From assembly GCF_020860125.1 (NCBI RefSeq), contig NZ_JAJBUX010000047.1, forward strand, positions 1-6,746: 6,746 nt of DNA, given 5' to 3'. How positions within the stretch are numbered: position 1 is the first letter of the stretch; each line of letters opens with the position of its first letter. This stretch comes from Cloacibacillus sp. (GTDB lineage Bacteria > Synergistota > Synergistia > Synergistales > Synergistaceae). This document shows, piece after piece, positions 1 to 5,847 of the stretch. Below the pieces are notes generated by a model. It had not been told where the DNA came from. It made no database searches and saw only the letters and a list, made by a program, of their open reading frames with translations. A program made the position numbers and the translations under genes.

Positions 1-1
1 G

Positions 2-376
2 GCGGTGGCCGCCGAGGCGGCGCTCTATGAAAAAGAACTCGCTGCGCTTGGCTTCCGCACCGAGGGCGGCAGGGTGACGGCGGTGCCAGCGATCAAGGGC
101 AAGGGGCACCTCTCACCGATAGATATGCTCCGTTCGGCGCTGCGCGGAATGGAGACGGAGAACGACCCTGTGAAGCGGGACCGCGAAGTCTGGTGGCGCA
201 TGGCGCGCCTCGCCTGCCGCGACGCGGTAAAGCTCGGACGGCGCTTTGAGCCTGAGGAGGCCCTCGATTTGCTGCGCCGTCTAGAACGCTGCGACACTCC
301 CTATACCTGCCCGCACGGAAGGCCGACGGTCTTTCTGATCGAAAATAAAAAACTGCGCGACTGGTTTGAGAGATGA
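2..376 (+). CDS. mutL: DNA mismatch repair protein MutL, C-terminal fragment (5' end outside window)
   Basis: Only the last 124 codons are present; the frame is open to the left edge, so the GTG at base 5 is not a believable start. The fragment is the C-terminal dimerisation/endonuclease region of MutL. Two of the metal-site motifs known from endonuclease-type MutL and PMS2 proteins are visible: ACR (bases 212-220, in LACRDAVK) and CPHGRPT (bases 308-328). The third, DQHAxxExxxxE, would lie upstream of the window. The protein ends in LRDWFER, resembling the aromatic/basic end of many bacterial MutLs. In the family, MutL couples MutS mismatch recognition to strand nicking and repair. E. coli MutL lacks these motifs and relies on MutH, so this organism probably nicks with MutL itself (inference). 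The stop codon overlaps the miaA start as ATGA, implying translational coupling. Confidence 0.93.
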   Translation, partial: AVAAEAALYEKELAALGFRTEGGRVTAVPAIKGKGHLSPIDMLRSALRGMETENDPVKRDREVWWRMARLACRDAVKLGRRFEPEEALDLLRRLERCDTPYTCPHGRPTVFLIENKKLRDWFER

Positions 377-1323
377 CGGATAAAAAGATCCCCGTTATCG
401 CGATAATCGGCCCTACGGCGGTCGGCAAGACGGAGTTCAGCCTGTCGCTTGCCGCGAGGCTCAACGTGGAGGTCATCTCGGTCGACTCTCGCCAGGTCTA
501 CCGCTATCTTGACGTTGGCACGGACAAGGTATCCCGCGAGATACGGCGCGAGGTGATACATCATCTCATCGACGTCGTCGATCCGGACCAGGTATATTCC
601 GCAGCCGACTTCGCGGAGGATGCGGAGGACGCCGTGAACCGCATCATGGCCCGCGGCCGCGTGCCGCTGCTGATCGGCGGCACGCCCTTCTACTACCGCG
701 CGCTTACCGGCATGCTCTCCGAAGATCTGCCGAAGGATGAAAATGTCAGGTCTCAGCTTGAGGCAGAGATAACGGTACGCGGGCTTTCCGCGCTGCATCA
801 GGAACTTATGGAGATAGATCCCGAGGCGGGGGCGAAGATACATCAAAACGACCCCGTGCGTACGATGCGCGCCCTTGAGATATTCCGCATCACCGGCAAG
901 AACGCGAGCTGGTGGTACCGGAGGCAGAATAAGATGGAGTCTCCCTATGAAATATTATATATCGGCCTCACGAGGCTTCGCGCCAATCTCTACTTGAATA
1001 TCGAGCGCCGCGTCAAAGAGCAGTTCGCGAGCGGATATCCTGAGGAGGTCAAGTGGCTGCTCGACAATGGCTATTCTCCATCGCTTCCGGCGCTGCAGGG
1101 TTTTGGCTACCGTGAACTGGTGCGTTACATCGGCGGCGAATGCACCTTCCTGGAGGCGATAGAGGGCGACATCCGTTCGACCAAGGCCTTCTCTCGCCGT
1201 CAGATGACCTGGTTTAAGCATTTTGAGCCCGCGCTTTGGTATGACTTCGACAAGGTCTCAAAGGAGGAGGCGCTTAGGGACGTCGTACCGCGCTGTCTCG
1301 CGCACCTGGAGGGCGGCGCATGA
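373..1323 (+). CDS. miaA: tRNA dimethylallyltransferase MiaA
   Basis: A 316-residue protein of normal family length. MiaA transfers a dimethylallyl group from dimethylallyl diphosphate to N6 of adenosine 37 in tRNAs that read codons starting with U, which stabilises codon-anticodon pairing. Visible motifs: the P-loop GPTAVGKT (residues 13-20), DSRQVYRYLDVGTDK (38-52, usual form DSxQVYxxxDIGTAK), HHLIDVVDP (63-71), GGTPFYYRAL (102-111), IHQNDPVR (156-163), LQGFGYREL (241-249) and RRQMTWFK (275-282, usual KRQxTWFR). The GGTPFYY segment departs from the common GGTGLY or GGTMLY; I take it as a lineage variant because all other motifs are intact. The ATG overlaps the mutL stop (ATGA) and has only a weak purine stretch (GAGAG) before it, so expression probably depends on coupling. 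The order mutL-miaA is common in bacteria, but no hfq gene follows here. The next gene, ispH, makes the enzyme's substrate. Confidence 0.97.
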   Translation: MTDKKIPVIAIIGPTAVGKTEFSLSLAARLNVEVISVDSRQVYRYLDVGTDKVSREIRREVIHHLIDVVDPDQVYSAADFAEDAEDAVNRIMARGRVPLLIGGTPFYYRALTGMLSEDLPKDENVRSQLEAEITVRGLSALHQELMEIDPEAGAKIHQNDPVRTMRALEIFRITGKNASWWYRRQNKMESPYEILYIGLTRLRANLYLNIERRVKEQFASGYPEEVKWLLDNGYSPSLPALQGFGYRELVRYIGGECTFLEAIEGDIRSTKAFSRRQMTWFKHFEPALWYDFDKVSKEEALRDVVPRCLAHLEGGA

Positions 1324-2153
1324 AGATAATCACCGCCGATCCGACGGGGCTCTGCTTCGGAGTGAAACGCGCGATCATGACGCTTGAAGGCGAGCTGAAA
1401 AAGACTCATCAGGTCTACGCGCTGGGCAGCCCGATACACAATCCGCAGGAGACGGAACGGCTTGAGAAGCTGGGGCTCGTCGTCGTCGATTCTCCCGAAG
1501 AGGTGCCGGAGGGCGCCGTATCTTTCGTGCGGGCCCACGGGGTGACGCCGGAGGTTTTTGAATCGCTGCGCGAAAGAAGCGCGAAAATGGTCGACGGAAC
1601 ATGTCCTTTTGTAAAAACAGCGCAGGAAAGGGCAAAGACCCTTTCCCAAGATGGGTATATCGTGATAATATTAGGAGACGCCTCCCATCCGGAGGTCAAG
1701 GGTATTATGGGCTATGTTTCAGGAGAGGTCCACGTGCTGGCCTCCGCGGAGGCGATACCGTACGAGCTGTACGGCAAACGCTGCGGGATACTGAGCCAGA
1801 CGACTCAGCGTGTGGAAAATTTTTCCGCGCTTGTTAGTGGATTTGTTTCCGTATCTCCTGAAATAAAGGTATATAATACGATATGCCGCGCGACTCTCGC
1901 ACGACAGCAGTTCGTTTGCCGGCTTGCGGAAGAGGCGGACGGCATGATAGTGTTGGGCGGCAGGAACAGCGCCAACACGAGAAAGCTCGCAGAGATCGGC
2001 TCCTGTTCAGGGGTGCCGACCTTGTGGATAGAACACGCAGGAGAACTAGAGAGGGGCTGGTTGGAAAATAAGGACATAATAGGAATAGCCGCGGGAGGCA
2101 GCACCCCCGACTGGCTGATAAAAGAACTGATCCAAAAATTAAAGATGATGTAA
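1320..2153 (+). CDS. ispH: 4-hydroxy-3-methylbut-2-enyl diphosphate reductase IspH (LytB)
   Basis: A 277-residue iron-sulfur enzyme that reduces HMBPP to isopentenyl and dimethylallyl diphosphate, the last step of the MEP isoprenoid pathway in the cytosol. The three cluster-ligand cysteines are in place: C12 (in TGLCFGV), C95 (DGTCPFV) and C189 (TICRAT). Substrate-site residues by family alignment are H40 (IHN), H73 (RAHGV), H123 and E125 (SHPEVKG), the TT of SQTTQ (161-162), S217 and N219 (GGRNSANT) and S261 (GGSTPDWLI). This is a short IspH with no extra domains. The ATG overlaps the miaA stop as ATGA and has a ribosome binding site GGAGGG at 1308-1313, 6 bases upstream, so it may also initiate independently. 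The product feeds MiaA directly. Codons in roughly 1600-1880 are visibly more AT-rich than in neighbouring genes, but the protein motifs run through unbroken. Confidence 0.97.
   Translation: MKIITADPTGLCFGVKRAIMTLEGELKKTHQVYALGSPIHNPQETERLEKLGLVVVDSPEEVPEGAVSFVRAHGVTPEVFESLRERSAKMVDGTCPFVKTAQERAKTLSQDGYIVIILGDASHPEVKGIMGYVSGEVHVLASAEAIPYELYGKRCGILSQTTQRVENFSALVSGFVSVSPEIKVYNTICRATLARQQFVCRLAEEADGMIVLGGRNSANTRKLAEIGSCSGVPTLWIEHAGELERGWLENKDIIGIAAGGSTPDWLIKELIQKLKMM
1625..1646 (+). repeat. perfect inverted repeat inside ispH
   Basis: GGAAAGGG (1625-1632) and CCCTTTCC (1639-1646) are exact reverse complements separated by the 6-base loop CAAAGA. The mRNA could form an 8-bp hairpin within codons of ispH shortly after the C95 cluster ligand. 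No T-run follows (the next bases are CAAGATGGG), so it is not a canonical intrinsic terminator. Any function, such as an RNA-stability or pausing element, is speculation. Confidence 0.5.
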
Positions 2154-2155
2154 GC

Positions 2156-2161
2156 AGGAGG
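2156..2161 (+). promoter_or_regulatory. ribosome binding site AGGAGG that decides the rpsA start
   Basis: A full-consensus AGGAGG lies 3 bases after the ispH stop codon. It directly abuts the first in-frame ATG (2162), leaving no spacer, but sits 9 bases before the second in-frame ATG (2171). The spacing therefore selects 2171 as the rpsA start. The strong site fits the high expression expected of S1. Confidence 0.8.
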
Positions 2162-2170
2162 ATGTTGGGA

Positions 2171-3751
2171 ATGGTTGACGAGCTTCGTACAGAAGACGTA
2201 ATGGAAACACAGGAAAAAGAAGAAACGATGGAAGAAATGATGCAGCAGTATGATGTGATGGGCGACTTCCACCGCGGCAAGGTCGTGGAGGGAACCGTCG
2301 TTGATTCACGTGAGGACGGCTGGCTCGTAGATGTAGGCTACAAATGCGAAGGCTTTCTTCCGCGCAAAGAATGGACTCACAGAGTTCTCGTAGAAGAGAC
2401 TCCCGAGCCCGAGAACGGCGCCAAGGTCAGAGTGCAGATCACGAACATCGGGCAGGGTGAAGACGCCCAGCTCGGACTCTCACGCTGGCGCTGCGAATTT
2501 GACGAGCGCTGGAACAAGCTCGAAGAAGAGGCGGAGAACAACGAGACTATCACAGTAAAGGGAATCCGTAAGGTAAAGGGCGGCCTCATCGTGAGCTGCT
2601 GCGGCATCGAAGGATTCATCCCCATTTCACACCTGACGCAGGAGGGCCACGGAGTGAATCCCGGAAAACTCCTCGACCAGGAATTCCCTGTGAAGCTCAT
2701 CGAAAAGGACCGCAGAAAGCGCCGCCTCGTATTCTCCCGCCGCAGCCTCATCGAAGAGGAACTGACAGGCATCCGCCAGGCCTTCTATGAGCAGGTACAT
2801 GAAGGCGATGTGCTTGAGGGCGATGTCAGCAGCATCACTTCTTTCGGTGTTTTCGTCAACCTCGGTGCGATGGAAGGGCTGGTCCACATCAGCGAACTTT
2901 CATGGCAGCGCAACGCGAAGGCCAAAAAGATCGTCACTAAGGGCGACCACGTCAAGGTAAAGGTCATCGGCATCGACAAGGAGAACAACAGGATCTCCCT
3001 CTCGATCCGTCAGACGCTTGACGATCCCTGGACGACGGCGGCCGAGCGCTGGACCCCCGGCAAGGTTACCGAGGGTACCGTTACCAACCTGACAGAATTC
3101 GGCGCATTTGTAGAAATAGAGCCCGGCGTAGAGGGACTTATCCATATCGGAGACCTCAGCTGGACACGCATCAAGCACCCGAAGGAAGTCCTCAAGAAGG
3201 GGCAGAAGGTCGAAGTTTCGATCATCGAGACGGACACCGAGCGCAAGCGCATCAGCCTGGGCTACAAGCAGCTCAATGATCCCTGGAAGGATGCAGCCGA
3301 GAAGTATCAGAAGGACGCAGAGGTTCCTGTGAAGGTCGTTCGCATCGCTGACTTCGGCGCCTTCGTCGAACTCGAAGAGGGTATCGAGGGACTCATCCAC
3401 ATCTCCCAGCTTTCTTCACAGAGAGTGGAGAATCCCAAGGAAGTGCTCTCAGAGGGGCAGGAAGTCACCGCCCGCGTTCTCGAAGTGAATCCCGTCGAGC
3501 GCCGTATCCGCCTCAGCCTGCGTCCCGCGAACGAAGAGCCCGTAAGACGTTCGCCGCGTGAGGAATCGCATGACCAGCCCCCGATGGGCGGAGCTCCCGC
3601 GAAGCGCGGCGAGGACCGTCCGCGCCGCCGCCGTTCAGAGGGCGGTGACCGCCGGAGACAGGAGAGCGGCAACAGCCAGCTTCCGCAGGAAGAGATGAAC
3701 TTCTTGATCGGAGATCTTCTCAAACAGCGTGAGATGGAAGACGGCGAATAG
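2171..3751 (+). CDS. rpsA: 30S ribosomal protein S1, five S1 domains with arginine-rich tail
   Basis: With the start at 2171 the protein has 526 residues; the ATG at 2162 would add MLG but leaves no spacer after AGGAGG. Order: an acidic, Met/Glu-rich N-terminus (1-35), then S1 domains at about 36-105, 125-190, 211-280, 297-366 and 383-451, then a tail. Domains 3-5 carry the classic FGxFVxL...EGLxHIxxLS core. Domains 1-2 are divergent, as in E. coli S1, where they dock to the ribosome while later domains bind RNA. E. coli S1 has six domains; here the sixth position is replaced by a hydrophilic R/E/P-rich stretch (about 452-507) ending in the helix-like MNFLIGDLLKQREMEDGE. Isoleucine codons are almost all ATC (one ATA and one ATT seen), unlike neighbouring genes, which use ATA freely; this points to translational selection. 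It is the last gene of its unit, followed by a strong terminator. A general S1-domain RNA-binding protein is the alternative, but size and domain order favour ribosomal S1. Confidence 0.92.
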   Translation: MVDELRTEDVMETQEKEETMEEMMQQYDVMGDFHRGKVVEGTVVDSREDGWLVDVGYKCEGFLPRKEWTHRVLVEETPEPENGAKVRVQITNIGQGEDAQLGLSRWRCEFDERWNKLEEEAENNETITVKGIRKVKGGLIVSCCGIEGFIPISHLTQEGHGVNPGKLLDQEFPVKLIEKDRRKRRLVFSRRSLIEEELTGIRQAFYEQVHEGDVLEGDVSSITSFGVFVNLGAMEGLVHISELSWQRNAKAKKIVTKGDHVKVKVIGIDKENNRISLSIRQTLDDPWTTAAERWTPGKVTEGTVTNLTEFGAFVEIEPGVEGLIHIGDLSWTRIKHPKEVLKKGQKVEVSIIETDTERKRISLGYKQLNDPWKDAAEKYQKDAEVPVKVVRIADFGAFVELEEGIEGLIHISQLSSQRVENPKEVLSEGQEVTARVLEVNPVERRIRLSLRPANEEPVRRSPREESHDQPPMGGAPAKRGEDRPRRRRSEGGDRRRQESGNSQLPQEEMNFLIGDLLKQREMEDGE

Positions 3752-3775
3752 CCCGTCGGTCCGCCCAAGAGATAT

Positions 3776-3810
3776 AGAGGCCCCGCTCATCTTGAGCGGG
3801 GCCTCTTTTT
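3776..3810 (+). terminator. Rho-independent terminator after rpsA
   Basis: The left arm AGAGGCCCCGCTC (3776-3788) pairs perfectly with GAGCGGGGCCTCT (3794-3806), giving a 13-bp GC-rich stem. The loop is ATCTT, whose outer A and T could add one more pair. The run T5 at 3806-3810 follows directly. The hairpin starts 24 bases after the rpsA stop and would end the mutL-miaA-ispH-rpsA transcript. Confidence 0.95.
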
Positions 3811-3820
3811 ACGTTACAAT
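3792..3820 (+). promoter_or_regulatory. putative sigma-70-type promoter for def-fmt-Nudix-xerD
   Basis: TTGAGC (3792-3797, 4 of 6 to TTGACA) and TACAAT (3815-3820, 5 of 6 to TATAAT) are separated by exactly 17 bases. Transcription would start near 3826-3828, about 30 bases before the def start at 3857. The -35 box lies in the loop and right arm of the rpsA terminator. This is the only sizeable intergenic gap in the window and the only obvious place for the second unit's promoter. The call is by eye. Confidence 0.5.
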
Positions 3821-3844
3821 AGGATAAATATGAAAACATATGAC

Positions 3845-3850
3845 AGGAGG
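3845..3850 (+). promoter_or_regulatory. ribosome binding site AGGAGG that decides the def start
   Basis: Consensus AGGAGG ends 6 bases before the ATG at 3857. An in-frame ATG at 3830 lies upstream of this site, has no comparable ribosome binding site, and would sit almost at the predicted transcript end. The site therefore marks 3857 as the start. Confidence 0.88.
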
Positions 3851-3856
3851 TCAATT

Positions 3857-4348
3857 ATGGCCCTTAGAACTATATGCTTTTATCCCGATCCCGTGCTCCG
3901 CGAAGAGACGGCAAGGGTGGAGGAATTTGACGAAGAATTGAAGACCCTTGTCGGCGACATGTTCGACACCATGTACGCGAACGATGGCATCGGCCTTGCC
4001 GCGCCTCAGGTGGGAGTCGCAAAAAAGGTCGTCGTCATAGACTACCACGGCGATAAATTCGTCCTCGTTAACCCAGAGATTATCGAAGCGGAGGGCTTCG
4101 TGACTAACGAAGAGGGCTGCCTCAGCTTTCCGGGCATCTACGAAAAGGTCGTCTCTCCCGAGAGGCTGACCGTCGTCTATCAGGACGAGAACGGCGTCTC
4201 CCTGAGAAAGGAGCTTGACGGTTTTCCAGCCTGCGTTTTTTCTCACGAGATCGACCACCTCAACGGACGGCTGCTCATTGACCGGGTCTCGCCGCTCAAG
4301 CGCCAGTTCCTCAAGAAAAAAATCGCGAAACGGGCGGCGGAAAAATAA
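3857..4348 (+). CDS. def: peptide deformylase
   Basis: A 163-residue metalloenzyme that removes the formyl group from the N-terminal methionine of new proteins at the ribosome exit. All three family motifs are intact: GIGLAAPQVG (residues 44-53), EGCLSFPG (86-93, metal ligand C88) and HEIDHLNG (130-137, metal ligands H130 and H134, catalytic E131). The start at 3857 is chosen over the in-frame ATG at 3830 because of the AGGAGG six bases before it and because MALRTICFYPDPVLR is a typical deformylase N-terminus; the upstream choice would add nine unlikely residues. The C-terminus is a short lysine/arginine-rich helix (PLKRQFLKKKIAKRAAEK). The stop codon shares one base with the fmt start (TAATG), so the two formyl-cycle enzymes are translationally coupled. 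It is the first gene of its unit. Confidence 0.97.
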   Translation: MALRTICFYPDPVLREETARVEEFDEELKTLVGDMFDTMYANDGIGLAAPQVGVAKKVVVIDYHGDKFVLVNPEIIEAEGFVTNEEGCLSFPGIYEKVVSPERLTVVYQDENGVSLRKELDGFPACVFSHEIDHLNGRLLIDRVSPLKRQFLKKKIAKRAAEK

Positions 4349-5283
4349 TGGGCCAGCTGACTGTCGGCTTCATGGGCTCCGGCCGCTTCGCCGCGCGCTG
4401 CCTGGAGATAATATCAAACCGGCTCCGTCCCGCGTGGGTGCTGACGAACGCGCCGCGTACGGCGGGACGCGGGCTCAAACTGCAGAATACGCCGGTATGG
4501 GAGCTTGCGCGGTCGCTTGACCTGCCCGTTTATACGACGGAGAGGCTGTCCGCCGACGCGGAGCGCCTGGAATGGCTGCGGCAAAACAGCCCCGATGTGA
4601 TACTGGTGATAGACTTCGGACAGATGATAAAAGAGCCGGTACTCTCTATGGCTTCATTGGGCTGTCTTAACATCCACCCCTCGAAGCTGCCGGAATACCG
4701 GGGCTCGGCTCCTATCCAGCGTGCGCTGATGGACGGACGTACAAAGACGGCGGTCTCCATCTTCCGGCTTGACGCCGGTATGGACTCCGGCCCCATATTG
4801 GCGCAGCCGGAGCTCGTGATAGAACCGGAGGACGACGCCGCGGCGCTGATGGAAAAGGCCGCCCTGCTCGGCTCCGAAACGCTGCTCCACTACCTTTGCG
4901 GCGTCGCGCCCACAGAGTGGCGCTTTACGCCCCAAAAAGAAGAAAATGTGACGACGGCTCCAAAGATAGATAAGTCCGAAGGAAAGATTGACTGGCGCGC
5001 GGAAAGCGCCGAAGAGATAATCAATAAGATCAGGGGCATCGGATGCTCCCCGGGAGTCTATTGCATGGTCCGCGGCAAGCGGCTCCGCGTACACGCGGCA
5101 GAGCCTCTGCCCTCGGCGGACTGCGCGGTCTGTCGCTGTGAGATCGTCGACGGCGCGCCTGTCGTCGTCTGCCGTGAGGGGGCGCTTAAACTCGTCGAGG
5201 TGCAGCCGGAGGGCAAAAGGCCGCAGCGCGCCGAGGACTGGGCGCGCGGGGCCCGCATAGAAAACGGCGAAGAGATAGGATAA
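4348..5283 (+). CDS. fmt: methionyl-tRNA formyltransferase
   Basis: A 311-residue enzyme, close to the 315 residues of E. coli Fmt. It transfers a formyl group from 10-formyltetrahydrofolate to Met-tRNA(fMet) for translation initiation. The N-terminal Rossmann-like catalytic domain covers about residues 1-205. Catalytic residues by family alignment are N108 and H110 in LNIHPSKLPEYRGSAPIQ and D146 in LDAGMDSGPIL. The substrate loop TNAPRTAGRGLKL (33-45) matches the usual TxPDRPAGRGxKL. The C-terminal tRNA-binding domain starts near KIDKSEGKIDW and is of normal size. The hydrophobic strand before the active site reads VILVIDFGQMI where many Fmts have VVVAYGQIL. The start overlaps the def stop by one base; only a poor GGCGG stretch precedes it, so coupling to def is likely. 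Related formyltransferases acting on sugars or purines are excluded by the C-terminal domain and the def neighbour. Confidence 0.96.
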   Translation: MGQLTVGFMGSGRFAARCLEIISNRLRPAWVLTNAPRTAGRGLKLQNTPVWELARSLDLPVYTTERLSADAERLEWLRQNSPDVILVIDFGQMIKEPVLSMASLGCLNIHPSKLPEYRGSAPIQRALMDGRTKTAVSIFRLDAGMDSGPILAQPELVIEPEDDAAALMEKAALLGSETLLHYLCGVAPTEWRFTPQKEENVTTAPKIDKSEGKIDWRAESAEEIINKIRGIGCSPGVYCMVRGKRLRVHAAEPLPSADCAVCRCEIVDGAPVVVCREGALKLVEVQPEGKRPQRAEDWARGARIENGEEIG

Positions 5284-5286
5284 GGG

Positions 5287-5847
5287 GTGTTTGTCTTGAG
5301 CGATTCAAAAAATCAGCTGCGTAATATCGTGCGTTCGGACTGCAAATATAAGGGACGTATCATCGACCTCCGCGTGGATACCGTGAAATTTCCCTCCGGT
5401 TCCGAAAAGGTGCGCGAGGTGGTGCTCCATAAGTCGGCGGTGGGGATACTCCCCGTCAATGATCGAGGGGAGATAATTCTTGTCCGGCAATACCGCCACG
5501 CGATAGACGAGGATATCTACGAGATTCCCGCGGGGCTTGTCGAGGAGGGCGAAGACCCGCGCGAGACCGCAGTGCGCGAGATGCAGGAAGAGATCGGCTA
5601 CCGGCCGGGCCATATGGAGGAGATCGCGGAATTTTACAGTTCCCCGGGCTTCTGCACTGAAAAGATCACCGTCTACTATGCGGACGAACTGACCTCCTCC
5701 AAACTTCCCGAGGATGAAGACGAATATATCAAGGTATTTGCCTTCGCCCCGGAAGAGCTGGAAAAGATGATCGCCGAAAAGAAGATCAAGGACGGCAAGA
5801 TACTGATGGCCTTCTACTGGTACATGGCCCGGAGGCCGCAAAAATGA
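5287..5847 (+). CDS. Nudix hydrolase, ADP-ribose pyrophosphatase type
   Basis: A protein of 186 residues from GTG 5287, or 183 from TTG 5296. It contains a complete Nudix box GX5EX7REUXEEXGU at residues 83-105 (GLVEEGEDP...REMQEEIGY), whose glutamates bind the catalytic divalent metal. P120, in SSPGF, lies 16 residues after the box glycine G104; that proline spacing is the signature of the ADP-ribose pyrophosphatase subgroup. The likely reaction is hydrolysis of ADP-ribose to AMP and ribose 5-phosphate. A related NDP-sugar pyrophosphatase activity cannot be excluded. The start is uncertain: GTG 5287 has AGGA six bases before it, while TTG 5296 has AGGGGTG seven bases before it and gives a natural MSDSKNQ start. 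The gene begins 3 bases after fmt and its stop overlaps the next start as ATGA. No functional link to formylation is evident from sequence. Confidence 0.9.
   Translation: MFVLSDSKNQLRNIVRSDCKYKGRIIDLRVDTVKFPSGSEKVREVVLHKSAVGILPVNDRGEIILVRQYRHAIDEDIYEIPAGLVEEGEDPRETAVREMQEEIGYRPGHMEEIAEFYSSPGFCTEKITVYYADELTSSKLPEDEDEYIKVFAFAPEELEKMIAEKKIKDGKILMAFYWYMARRPQK

Noticed and set aside
301..846. Minus-strand open frame of 181 codons opposite mutL/miaA, and similar ones opposite ispH, rpsA, fmt and the Nudix gene
   Set aside because: All lie fully across well-supported plus-strand genes, have arginine/serine-rich shadow composition and have no convincing ribosome binding site or family match.
1872..1877. 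Exact TATAAT in ispH as an internal promoter for rpsA
   Set aside because: It encodes Tyr-Asn next to the conserved TIC motif. No acceptable -35 hexamer lies 16-19 bases upstream and there is no TG extension, so it is probably chance within coding sequence.
2801..3523. Direct DNA repeats within rpsA
   Set aside because: The similarity comes from repeated S1 domains (for example EGLIHI in domains 4 and 5) and is diverged at the DNA level; this is ancient domain duplication, not a mobile or recent repeat.
4215..4520. Plus-strand 101-codon open frame spanning the def-fmt junction
   Set aside because: It is an out-of-frame shadow of two genes with intact motifs, and its translation is low-complexity without recognisable features.
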